Shown here: positions 41,845-51,283 of the stretch, one piece after another
Position numbering within the stretch: position 1 is the first letter of the stretch
How the letters are laid out: the number at the start of each line of letters is the position of its first letter
Origin: Euglena gracilis
Taxonomy: Eukaryota > Euglenida > Euglenophyceae > Euglenales
DNA length: 64,000 nt
Direction: 5' to 3'
NCBI GenBank assembly: GCA_039621445.1
Contig: CP154957.1
Location: 42,193,474-42,257,473 of the forward strand
Notes under the pieces: generated by a model
Told to the model about the DNA's origin: nothing
Databases searched by the model: none
Seen by the model: the letters and a program-made list of their open reading frames with translations, nothing else
Translations under genes and position numbers: made by a program

Positions 41845-42190
41845 ACCAAGGGTGCCGAACAGGAGGGGGGGGGGTGCCCCCCCCCCCCCCCCGCTAGACG
41901 ACCAAGGGCGCCGAAGGCACCCTATGGGTGTCTGATTGCGCATGCTCACAAAACGGTCCAGCAGCGAAGGGATTTTGTTATTGGGGGAGAGGGGGTGGGG
42001 CGGGCAGGCCCCCCCCCCGCTAGACGACCAAGGGCGCCGAAGGCGCCCTCCGGCAATGGGTGTCTGGTTGCGCATGCTCACAAAACGGTCCGGCAGCGAA
42101 GGGATTTTGTTATTGGGGGCGGGGGGGGTGCGGGGGGGGGGGGGCGGCAGCCCCCCCCCGCTAGACGACCAAGGGCGCCGAAGGCGCCCT
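41845..42190 (+). repeat. sat-1-like array, GA variant, about three units
   Basis: Units share the GATTTTGTTATTGG core, G-run, CGGCAGCC, GCTAGACGACCAAGGG and the GGCGCC hairpin with sat-1, but the rest of the unit is different (GCGCATGCTCACAAAACGG). So the core is conserved while the spacer was replaced. Confidence 0.8.
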
Positions 42191-42530
42191 CCGGCATTGG
42201 GCAGTTTCCCGTTTTTCCCAAAAGTGGCCCAAACTGGGCATTCCCCCCCCCCAAGTTTTTGCATATTCACCCCCGATTGGGGTGTTCTGGAGCCATTTAA
42301 GTGGGTTTTGACTGTTTTTGGGGTGATTTGGACAAAAGTTTTTTTCAGGGGGGGGGGCTTAAATCTCAAGAAGGGGGGGGGTAGTGCGGATAATTGCGTT
42401 TCCTACCGACCTGGTCGGCCCGACCCACACAGGTCGGTAAGCCATACGCACAGGTCGGGCCGACCATAGGTCGGGCCGACCAGGTCGGCAGGATCCGCAA
42501 TTTGTCATCCGCGATTTTCCGCACGGAGCC

Positions 42531-42825
42531 GTAACTCTAACCCTAACCGTATCCCTAACCCTAACTATAACCGTAACGTAACACTAACCGTATGCCTAAC
42601 CCTAACCCTAACCGTATCCCTAACCCTCTCCCTAACCCTAACCGTATCCCTGACCCAAACCCCAACCCTAACCGTATCCCTGGCCCGAACTGTAACCCTA
42701 ACCCTAACCCTAACCCTATCCCTTACTCTAACACTAACCGAAACCCTAACCGTATCCCGTATCCCTAACCCTAACTCTAACCCTAGCCCTAACCCTAACC
42801 GTATCCCTAAACCTAACTCTGATCG
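42531..42825 (-). repeat. CCCTAA array, second half of the outer AB array
   Basis: CCCTAA with CCGTATCCC variants, the continuation of 29115-29418, leading into the alpha arm (42826-43126). Confidence 0.8.
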
Positions 42826-43214
42826 AATTTTTTCAAAATTGGGACGTTTTTTTTGCCAGTTTGGAGGTCATTCCAATGTGTTTTTATGCATTTTCAGCCA
42901 AATTAAGAGAATCAAATTTTGAGGGGGGGGCTTAAATTTCAAAAAGGGTGGGTAATGCGGTTGATTGGAGGTCGGGCCGACCTGGTCGGGCCGACCTGGT
43001 CGGCCCGACCTCCAGTGGTCGATAACGGCCAGGTCGGGCCGACCATGGTCGGGCCGACCATAGGTCGGGCCGACCATGGTCGGTACGACCTCCGGGATCG
43101 TCATAGCCAATCATCCGCCCGGGGCCGGGGGGGGGGGGATGGTGGTTGTACAAAGGCTTCTTGTCTGTTTATGGCTGGCGCTAACTTAACTTCTGGCCCA
43201 GTCTTTTGAAAAGG

Positions 43215-43424
43215 ACTACCGTTTCTACCGACCATGTGGCCGGTCCGACCTCCAATTGGTCGGTAACCGCAACAGGTACACCGACCTACACCTAAAAGTC
43301 CTTTGAAAAAGGGGGTGAGTAATGCAGCACAGTGGCCATTTTTGTCGACCTCCAGAGGTGGATAACAGCATGGTCGGCCCGACCTCCAGAACTAGCATGG
43401 CCAATATTCCGCCCGAGGCCAGTC
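43215..43424. repeat. DE-type right end
   Basis: Palindromic block, AAAGGGGGTGAGTAATGC, and the inverted end GGCCTCGGGCGGAATATTGG. No left partner is identified. The block resembles 40830-41267. Confidence 0.55.
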
Positions 43425-43566
43425 AGTGTAGTGAGTGACCAAGAACCCCTTGGAGCCCAGGTACAGGGGGGAGGGGGTGGGTCCCGGCGTCCCGTCATCC
43501 CGGGGTAAGCGGACTACCTAGCCTCCCTTACACCAGAGCTCTTGTATTGAACAACTCTGGTGCAGC

Positions 43567-43969
43567 CTCACCCCCCCCCCTCAAAGTTTCCCCCTCCTCA
43601 GAGTGGCCAATTTTTTTTGGCAAATTTGGTTTACCCCCCCCCCCCTTTATTGGCCCCCCCCCCCCTTTATTGTCCTTGGGCCCCGGCCGACGGGGGTTTT
43701 TTTTGACCCGGCCAATGAAATTCCTTTGGTACCCCTTTATTGTCCCCCCCCCTTTATTGTCCGGTCGGGCCTCCCGGGGGCAGGTCGGTGGGACAATAAA
43801 GGGGGGGGGGTACCTTCTCAAAGTGGCCACTTTCTTTTGGCACTAAAGGCGCCAAAACCCAAAATTTGACCTCCCCCCTCCAAAGTGTCCCCTCCCCCAG
43901 AGTGGCCGTTTTGGGGTTCTGTGCTGCCTAGAGGGTGGCCACTTTGAGGGAGGTGAGGGTAATTCCAGC
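43567..43969. mobile_element. TTTGAGG miniature element, split by an ACAAT element
   Basis: CTCACCCCCCC at the left, GGGAGGTGAGGGTA at the right, and TCAAAGT / AGAGTGGCC motifs inside. Related to 6524-6719. The ACAAT copy at 43634-43810 interrupts it at a TA. Confidence 0.55.
43634..43810. mobile_element. ACAAT miniature transposon, copy 7 (inverted)
   Basis: 177 bp between TA dinucleotides (43632-43633, 43811-43812), with the usual motif layout. Confidence 0.8.
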
Positions 43970-44099
43970 GATGTAAGGGGTCTCCCCCCGTGCCCCCCCC
44001 CCCCCCCCGGTCAGTCGACCTAAGACTCTTTTCGGCCAAAAATTTCTGGTAAAAATTTGGGCCGGTGATCCCCAATTTGACAAAATTTTCAGCTGGATT

Positions 44100-44285
44100 C
44101 CTAAGGGGGTGGTTCGGGACGGGGGGGGGGGGGGACGCGGGGGGGGGGGAACTGTGGCCCAACAACCCCCACATGTTTCCATTGGCGTCACCAAAATTTG
44201 TATGTAATTTTCCCTCGGTCGACCAAAAAATGTGCCTGGCCAAAATCCGGGACGGGGGGGGGACGCGGGGGGGGGACGGAGGTTA
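44100..44285. repeat. GGGACGCGGGG (CACGG-type) blocks
   Basis: GGTGGTTCGGGACGGGG and GGGACGCGGGG at both ends of a 100-bp unique segment. The variant uses GACG in place of TCAC. Confidence 0.5.
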
Positions 44286-44720
44286 GGCAGTACGGGGGGG
44301 GGGGGGGCTGTGGACCCCCCCGGTGAACTTCACCGGTGAACGTTCACCGGGGGGGGGGGGAGGGGGGGGGGGGGGGGGGTGCTTTCGGCGATGAAGTTCA
44401 CCGGTGAACTTCACCGTTTTGATTGTTGGGGGTGAAATTTTCATGGGTGAAATTTTGCTCCTTTCCTCTTAAAATGGTCATTTTGAGGTTGATGCTTCAT
44501 GGAATTTTATCGAAATTTCCGAAAACTTGCCCAAAATGTCATTTTTGGCCATTTTTGGCCAAAAAGTGCTCTCTTGGTGAACTTCACAGGTGAAGTTCAC
44601 CGATGGGTTAGGCAGAGGGGGGGGGGGGAGGGGGTCCGGGACCCCCCGGTGAACTTTCAAACGGTGAACTTCACCATAGGGGCGGGTCAAAATGACCAAA
44701 GTCTACTGCCTGGTCTCCGA
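44286..44720. repeat. CAGGCAG-type element with GTGAACTTCACC palindromes
   Basis: GGTTAGGCAGTACGGGG opens and TACTGCCTGGTCTCC closes the stretch. Several CGGTGAACTTCACCGGTG palindromes sit next to G-runs at both ends. The middle is AT-rich without a gene. Confidence 0.55.
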
Positions 44721-44787
44721 CGCGGGGGGGGGGGGGGGACGTGGGGAGAACACCCCCTAATTTTGAGGCATTACATAAAGGAGGAGC

Positions 44788-44818
44788 GCAGATAACCGCG
44801 GTGTAACCGCGGTGAGAA
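44788..44818. repeat. ACCGCGGT palindrome cluster
   Basis: Two ACCGCGGTGTAACCGCGGTG copies in tandem. A triple version is at 49013-49048, where it is followed by a 200-bp segment ending near an inverted repeat. Confidence 0.5.
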
Positions 44819-45021
44819 CAAGAGCAAAGGCATCATCCAAATGCTTCATGCCGAGGGTTTGGCCGACATGGGGAGGGAGTTAACCTCCCCCAAAATCTGT
44901 TGCTGGAAAACTGCAGGGGGTGCTTATTTTTTGGAGGGTCTTATTTTTGGATTTTTTTTTTACCAACCGTAACACAAAAAAAAGCATGTTTCAGGTTCTC
45001 AAAAACATTTACTACAAAAAA

Positions 45022-45138
45022 GGGGTGGCGGACGCCGGTTCTGTCCAAAGCCCGGCGTTCCGGACGCCGGTTCCGTCCTTCGGACGGAACCGGCGTCTGG
45101 AACGCCGGGCTTTGGACAGAACCGGCGTCCGCCACCCC
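45022..45138. repeat. near-perfect 117-bp palindrome, CGCCGGTTC family
   Basis: Arms of about 56 bp (GGTGGCGGACGCCGGTTC, TGTCCAAAGCCCGGCG) meet at GTCCTTCGGAC. Shorter members of the family lie at 47400-47440, 48080-48210, 60150-60265, 60715-60780, 62400-62470 and 63740-63900. Confidence 0.8.
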
Positions 45139-45504
45139 TTGTTTAAAGCGGCGTTTTAGAGAGGGGGGTTGCTATATCCTGGGGGGGGGGGTAGTGGGGG
45201 TCGACCGAGAGCGACGGCCCCGGGCGGATGATTGGCTATGACGATCCCGGAGGTCGTACCGACCATGGTCGGCCCGACCTATGGACGGCCCGACCATGGT
45301 CGGCCCGACCTGGCCGTTATCGACCACTGGAGGTCGGACCGACCAGGTCGGCCCGACCTCCAATCAACCGCATTACCCCCTTTTTTTGAAATTTAAGCCC
45401 CCCCCCCTCAAAATTTGATTGTCTTAATTTGGCTGAAAATGCATAAAAACACATTGGAATGACCTCCAAACTGGCAAAAAACGTCCCATTTTTGAAAAAA
45501 TTTG

Positions 45505-46165
45505 ATTAGAGTTGGGGTTAGGGATACAGTTATGATTACGGTTAGGGATACAGTTAGGGATAGGGTTAGGGTTACGGATAGGGTTAGAGTTAGGGTTGGG
45601 GATACGGTTAGGGTTAGGGATACGGTTAGGGTTAGGGTTAGGGATATGGTTAGGGCTGGGGATTAGGGTTAGGGTTAGGGTTAGGGATACGGTTAGGGTT
45701 AGGGCTAGGGTTAGAGTTAGGGTTGGGGATACGGTTAGGGTTTCGGTTAGGGTTAGAGTTAGGGATACGGTTAGGGTTAGGGATGGGGTTAGGGTTAGGG
45801 ATACGGTTAGGGCTGGGGATTAGGGTTAGGGTTAGGGATACGGTTATTGTTACGGTTATTGTTAGGGTTAGGGATATGGTTAGGGTTAGAGTTCGGGCCA
45901 GGGATACGGTTTGAGTTTGGGTTGGGGATACGGTTAGGGTTAGGGATGCAGTTAGGGTTAAGGTTAGGGATACGGATAGGGTTCGGGTTAGGGTTAGGGT
46001 TAGGGCTAGGGTTAGAGTTAGGGTTAGGGATACGCTTAGGGTTGGGGATTAGGGTTAGGGTTAGGGATACGGTTAGGGTCAGGGTCAGGGTTAGAGTTAG
46101 GGTTAGGGATACGGTCAGGGTTAGGGTTAGGGCTAGGGTTAGACTTAGGGATACGGTTAGGTTAT
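45505..46165 (+). repeat. degenerate TTAGGG array, 660 bp
   Basis: TTAGGG with frequent GGGATACGG and GGGCTAGGG variants. Blocks of the array repeat in higher order (GAGTTCGGGCCAGGGATACG occurs here and at 28371). Confidence 0.9.
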
Positions 46166-46169
46166 TTTG

Positions 46170-46800
46170 GGGGGGTGGTGTAGGCCGACTAAGTTAGCAC
46201 AAAGGGAGTTTGTTGGGGGGCGCGTTTTGGCCATCCTTGCCTTGCACACACAAGGGGATATTGTTATTTTGGGCGGGGGGGGGCCGGGGGGGGGGGGGGG
46301 GGCGGCAGCCCCCCCCCCCGGAGGAGGCCGTAGGCCGACTAAGTTAGCACAAAGGGAGTTTGTTGGGGGGCGCGTTTTGGCCATCCTTGCCTTGCACACA
46401 CAAGGGGATATTGTTATTTTGGGCGGGGGGGTCCGGGGGGGGGCGGCAGCCCCCCCCGGAGGAGGCCGTCGGCCGACTAAGTTAGCACAAAGGGAGTTTG
46501 TTGGGGGGCGCGTTTTGGCCATCCTTGCCTTGCACACACAAGGGGATATTGTTATTTTGGGCGGGGGAGGGTCCGGGGGGGGGGGCGGCACCCCCCCCCG
46601 GAGGGGGCCGCAGGCCGTCTAAGTTAGCACACAGGGAGTTTGTTGGGGGCGCGTTTTGGCCATCCTTGCCTTGCACACACAAAAGGATTTTGTTAGGATG
46701 CGCGTTCTGTCCACCTTTGCGTTGCACACACAAGGGGATATTGTTATTTTGGGGGGGGGGGGGTTGGGTGGGCGGCAGCCCCCCCCCCCCCCTCCCCGGA
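46170..46800 (+). repeat. sat-3 array, four to five units
   Basis: The unit: GGCCGTAGGCCGACTAAG, CACAAAGGGAGTTTGTTGG, GCGTTTTGGCCATCCTTGCC, TTGCACACACAAGGGG, ATATTGTTATTTTGGGCGG, G-runs with CCGGGG, CGGCAGCC plus C-run, GGAGGAGGCC. The core is the same as in sat-1 and sat-2. Confidence 0.9.
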
Positions 46801-47125
46801 GGAGGCCGTAGGCCGACTAAGTTCATTAGGGTCTCTTTCTTTAACATAGGACGTTTTTTTGCCAGTTTCAAGCTCATTCCAATGTTTTTCCATGCATTTT
46901 GAGTCAAATTTTACTGAATACTGCTTCAAGTTTCCGGGGGGGGGGGGGGGCTTAAAAACCAAAAAAGGGGGGGGGTAATGCGGATGATTGGCGGTCAGGC
47001 CGACCAGGTCGGCCCGACCTCCAATGGTCGATAGGCCATAGCCAATGGTCGGCCCGACCTAGGTCGGCCCGACCATGGTCGGTACGACCTCCGGGATCGT
47101 CATAGCCAATCGTCCGCACGGAGCC

Positions 47126-47440
47126 GAGAGCGACCATGGTCGCTCTCGGTCGCTCTTGGTCGTGGGCCTGTGAATGTCAAAAAGTGTTTAACCGGGCAAA
47201 TTGCTGCAATATACAAGCAAAAGGCGTTACACACACAAGGGATTTTGTTATTTTAGGGCCCTGGAACAGTTGCCTACGCCGCTACATGGCAAAAAAGGTG
47301 AAAAAAAAATCCTGGTAGGACTTACCCATAGCGACCGAGAGCGACCATGGTCGACCCCCACTCCCCCCCCCCCCCCCAGGCCAGAACCGGGAGCCTTTTA
47401 GAGACGCCGGGTTCAGGACAGAACCGGCGTCCCCACCCTT
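47126..47440. other. GGTCGCTCTC palindromes, no gene
   Basis: GAGCGACCATGGTCGCTCTC (47130-47150) and a matching block at 47330-47350 bracket a sat-3-like fragment. They look like ends of a further 9-bp-type family, but no terminal GGCYCCG is seen. Confidence 0.4.
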
Positions 47441-48060
47441 CGGTCAAAGGACACTCCCAGGACCAATCTCTGACCACTGATCTGCAATGTCACGCCACTT
47501 GCATTTCACCAAATCCCGGCGATCGCGAGGGTATTTCTGGCTGTGTCAATCGTCCAAGTACAAACTCACCCCTCAATCGAAAGCTCTTTTCATCGGACGA
47601 CTGGCGATCACCACCAAATTCAGCCACGCCGCCTTGAGCTCTTATTTTCTGTCACTGGGACATCCTAATTTCACAACTCTGGTGCCCCCCAGGACCCCTC
47701 ACGTGGTCGATTCGAAGAGAAAAAACGTTTCTGTAAGGTTTAATCTGCATCTTAAACCAAAAATCACTGAAAATTACCACACATTTCGACTCAGATTCTG
47801 GCCGATCCGACGATCGCGAGCGTATCTCAGGCTGCGTGCAACGTTAGGGTACCAAGTTACCCCTCGATCGAAAGCTCTTTTCAACAGACGACCAGTGGTG
47901 CTCATCAGATCTTTCCACGCTGCACGGTACTCGATTTCCAAATCTGGGCCAATTTTCACCAAATTTGGATATCCACCCCAGTGGTCCCTAGATGGCAAAA
48001 TTCATTGTCCTAGATGGTTGAAATAGTCATACCAGCACCTTAGGGCCACTTTTGGGCACT
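47440..48060. repeat. diverged repeat with AATCGAAAGCTCTTTTCA motif
   Basis: Two tandem halves about 300 bp apart each contain CCC(T)CGATCGAAAGCTC and a following TCAGCCACGC / CCACGCTGCA segment. Related sequence is at 55600-55720, 60370-60440 and 60950-61100. The plus ORF 47487-48026 (179 codons) spans both halves but also reflects the repeat; no domain is seen. Confidence 0.45.
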
Positions 48061-48064
48061 TTTG

Positions 48065-48215
48065 GTGACATTTTTAGGAATGAAAACCGGACGCCGGGCT
48101 TTGGACAAAACCGGCGTTCCTAACGGCGGGCTTCAGGACAGAACCGGCGTCCGGAAAACCCGTGGGGGGGGGACGCCGGTTCTGTCCTGAACCCGGCGTC
48201 TCAAACGCCGGTTTA
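48065..48215. repeat. CGCCGGTTC palindromes around a G-run
   Basis: GACGCCGGGCTTTGGAC, CAGAACCGGCGTCC and inverse copies on both sides of a G-run at about 48164. Confidence 0.6.
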
Positions 48216-48779
48216 AAAATTCTCCTTCAGCACTTTGCGCCATGTGTAGATTGGTTTAGTTCAAATTTTACCCTATCCTTGGAACTCGAAAATTACTTTC
48301 TGTCCGAAATTGGGGTTTTGTAAATTTTCAAGGAGAAAATTCCACCATCTCCGGTGCTTCGTGCCGTCGGGGGGGTCTTGTTGGGGGGGAGCTCTTTTTT
48401 TGATTTTTGCTTGATTGGCCCAGGGTCTTATGTTTGGGGGGTCTTCCCATGCCGAGCCCCTCGGCATGGCAAAATGGGACCCCCCCCCTTGGTGGCCGAA
48501 GGTCCTCGTCGGACATGCCCATCCTCCAATACTCCAAACTCAAAAAATTCCAAAACTTGGCGACTTATCATGGACAAATTAGGAATTTGTTTTGGCAAGT
48601 TTCGGACAAGGATCGTATGATCGTGTTTGTAGTGATGTTAATTCCACCCCAATTTTGGAATTGGCCACCTCATTCAAGCAAAATTGAACCTGATGTTGTG
48701 AATTTTTGAAAAAAAGATGCAACCACTATGAGCTGAAGAGAGCAACTGTCGATCCAATCAATCCAAACCAAGATCATTG
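48216..48779. other. no gene recognised
   Basis: Short overlapping ORFs without domains. CCATGCCGAGCCCCTCGGCATGG (48448-48470) is a hairpin. Nothing more can be supported. Confidence 0.35.
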
Positions 48780-48995
48780 TGCCATTTGAAAGAAGACTCT
48801 CCAGGGGAGGTAGGGTGTGCCCCCCCCTGGGGGTCCCCCCAGGAGGGATAAACTTTTCGGTGCCGAAAGCGCCGAAGAGTTTTGAAAAAGGTGCTATTTT
48901 TAGCATTTTTCGCGATTTTTTTGACCATCTTCGGGGAAAAGTGAGTGGGTCCCTCAGGACCCCGTCCACCCCCCTGGGGGCTCCACTACCCTGAA
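48780..48995. repeat. X repeat, copy 1
   Basis: Contains GCTATTTTTAGCATTTTTCG, a GGTGCCGAAAGCGCC hairpin and flanking C/G-runs. Copies at 51543-51720 and 62870-63150 share the order run, hairpin, TTTTTAGCACTTTTCGCG, GTGGGTCCC. Confidence 0.6.
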
Positions 48996-49117
48996 AGGCA
49001 CCTTGCCCGCGTAACCGCGGTGTAACCGCGGTGATAACCGCGGTTTGGGCTCCTCCAAAAATCGTCCATGTCACCCAGATACACCGTGTATCCGGGTTAC
49101 AATGGCCGATTTTTATC

Positions 49118-49232
49118 TATATCCATGGACTAAGAGGCCCAAAACACACACTGTGTTTCGTGGAACTTAGAAATTTTTTTCAGTCCGCGAAACACAGGGT
49201 GTGTTTTGGGCCTCTGTCCACGGATATAAATT
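49118..49232. repeat. inverted repeat, arms about 48 bp
   Basis: TATATCCATGGAC, GAGGCCCAAAACACAC and TGTGTTTCG on the left return inverted at 49185-49232. A fold-back without coding sequence. Confidence 0.65.
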
Positions 49233-49249
49233 TTTCGAATTTGGGGTTG

Positions 49250-49432
49250 GTGAATCCTAATTTTGTGTCAAAATCCTAATTTCAGGTGCGGAAATTCCTA
49301 ATTTATGTAAATTTTTCCAAAAATTCAGGTTCGGTGATGCCTAATTTTGCCTTCCGAAAATGTGGTTCCCCCCGTGACCCCCCGTCACCCCCCCCCCCCC
49401 TGTGACCCCCCCCGTGACCCGAACCACCTCCG
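49250..49432. repeat. CACGG-type element end, inverted
   Basis: TCCTAATTT motifs lead into GTGACCCCCCC repeats and GTGACCCGAACCACC; the inverse of 4250-4480. Confidence 0.65.
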
Positions 49433-49583
49433 GCAGGGATTGTGGTCCCCCCCCCCAATTTCGTCCCACACAAATTTTGGCTTTCGGCGTCTTTGGCTCC
49501 GAAGGAAAATGGTCTCTTTGAGGGGGGGTCTGCCAAAAATCTGCCCTGTCCAAAAGAGGCGTGTTCCCTCATGTCACCCCCTC

Positions 49584-51021
49584 GGCTCATTGCGGGAAAT
49601 TGGTGATGGATTTTTTGGTGGTCGCTAGTGACTGTTGGTGATGGCCTAGCGACCATTGATGGTCGGGCCGACTAGTCGGCCTGACCACCAATTTTAAGTC
49701 CCCCCCCCTCTAAAAATTTTTTAAGCCCCCCCCCCATCAAAATTTTTTTCATTCAAATATGAAGGAAAACGACTCGAAACCCACCCAAATGCCTTCAGAA
49801 ACCCCAATTCGGGGGTCCATTTTCAAAAAAATTTGGGTAATATCTTCTTTTTGCGCCAGTTCTGTGAAAGTTGTCTTTGTCCAGGAGTTCAGTTGGACGG
49901 ATGGGGGTCCGGGGGGGGGGGGGGGCACCCCCCCCCCCGGCGGAGGGCGTTGTAGGCAGGCCAAATGTGCTCCCGAAGGAACCCCGATATGCGAACTTAG
50001 TCGGCCCACGCGCACTGTAAACAAAAGCCAGGCGCGAACAGTCCTAAGGCGCCTTCGGCGCCCTTGGTCGTCTAGCGGGGGGGGGGGCTGCCGCCCCCCC
50101 CCCCCCCCGCACCCCCCCCCCCCCGCCCTCCAATAAAAAAAATCCCCTCCGGGGGGTAACCGACCCAGGGCCAGGCGCGCATGTAATGCCACGCGCACCG
50201 TAAACAAAACAGTCCTAAGGCGCCTTCGGCGCCCTTGGTCGTCTAGCGGGGGGGGGGGGGCTGCCGCCCCCCCCCCCCCCACCCCCCCCCCGCCCTCCAA
50301 TAACAAAATCCCCTCCGGGGGGTAACCGACCCAAGGGCCAGGCGCGCATGTAATGCCACGCGCACCGTAAACAAAACAGTCCTAAGGCGCCTTCGGCGCC
50401 CTTGGTCGTCTAGCGGGGGGGGGGGGCTGCCGCCCCCCCCCCCCCCCCGCGCCCCCCCCCCCCCCCCCCTCCAATAACAAAATCCCCTCCGGGGGGTACC
50501 GACCCAGGGCCAGGTGGCAAAATAAGGAGGGCAAAATTGCGCTCCCAAAGGAACCCCGATATGCGAACTTAGTCGGCCTGCGGCCTCCTCCGGGGGGGGG
50601 GGGGGCTGCCACCCCCCCCGCCCAAAATAACAAAATCCCCTTGTGTGTGCAAGGCAAGGAAGGCCGAATCGTGCTCCTTAACTCCTGGACAAAGACAAGT
50701 TTCACAGAATTGGCGCAAAAAGAAGATATTACCCAAATTTTTTTGCAGATGGACCCCCGAATGGGGGTTTCTGAAGGCATTTGGGTGGGTTTCGAGTCAT
50801 TTTCCTTCATATTTGAATGAATTTTTTTTGGAGGGGGGGGGCTTAAAAACTTTTTTAGAGGGGGGGGGGGGACTTAAAATTGGTGGTCGCTAGCGACTAG
50901 TCGCTAGCGACCAGCCTTATCACCAGTGGTCGCTAACGACTAGTCACTAGAAAATGGTCGCTAGCGACCATGGTCGCTAGCGACCACCAAAAAGTCCATC
51001 ACCAATTTCTCGCTCGGGGCC
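49584..51021. mobile_element. EP element with 9-bp duplication CACCCCCTC
   Basis: The left end GGCTCATTGCGGGAAATTGG and inverted right end GGCCCCGAGCGAGAAATTGG continue TGATGGA and TTTTTTGGTGG. CACCCCCTC flanks both (49575-49583, 51022-51030). Inside are GGTCGCTAGCGACC palindromes, inverted bodies (ACTCGAAACCCACCCAAATG), and inverted sat-1 units with a sat-3-like unit. Confidence 0.9.
50030..50516 (-). repeat. sat-1 inverted array, three units
   Basis: The same unit as at 15877-19397, on the minus strand, as cargo of the EP element. Confidence 0.85.
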
Positions 51022-51283
51022 CACCCCCTCGCCACATGTTTTTTTTTTCCTCCAATGGCGTCTTGGTCTCCTTGTCTTCTTCTCCTTGGCGCCTTGGTCA
51101 TGTTTTGGCTTTTCTTGCAGGAAAGATGCATCGTCACCTCCAACTTCTGTATCAAAAAACATGGAAAGCAAGTGAGATTGTGATTACACGTTCAACGAAA
51201 CCAGTTACTTTGCCTCCGGTTTGTGATGTGATTTTTTGTGACTTTTTTGCCGTTTTGTGTGATCCCGACCAGGCTGTATTATA
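51022..51283. other. no gene recognised
   Basis: Unique-looking sequence with a pyrimidine-rich tract ending TTTTCTTGCAG at about 51120, which could be a splice acceptor, followed by a short open frame. No domain. Confidence 0.3.

Larger units (their letters stand above)
29419..42530. mobile_element. GA element, split by a large DE insertion
   Basis: The left end GGCCCCGGTCGGAAAATCGC and inverted right end GGCTCCGTGCGGAAAATCGC both run into GGATGAC and an AATTGCGG motif. Both sides are the same CCCTAA array; CTCTAACCC abuts the left end and lies 4 bp beyond the right end, so the duplication is imperfect. Its own material is at 29419-29484 and 41268-42530 (body, TTAGGG array, sat-1-like units). 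Confidence 0.65.
26137..43126. mobile_element. outer AB element, beta-left to alpha-right, about 17 kb with insertions
   Basis: The beta end (GGCTCCGTGCGGACGATTGG) is at 26137 and the inverted alpha end (GGCCCCGGGCGGATGATTGG) at 43126; both continue CTATGACGATCCCGGAGG. The flanks are G-runs on both sides, consistent with a 9-bp all-G duplication. Excising the nested insertions at 26731-29004 and 29419-42530 leaves beta arm, sat-3, CCCTAA array and alpha arm: exactly the compact element at 45216-47125 in reverse. Confidence 0.7.
45216..47125. mobile_element. compact AB element, 9-bp duplication GAGAGCGAC
   Basis: The alpha end GGCCCCGGGCGGATGATTGG on the left and inverted beta end GGCTCCGTGCGGACGATTGG on the right are flanked by GAGAGCGAC (45207-45215, 47126-47134). 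Order: alpha arm, TTAGGG array, four sat-3 units, beta arm. There are no insertions and no gene, so this is the cleanest example of the superfamily here. Confidence 0.92.
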
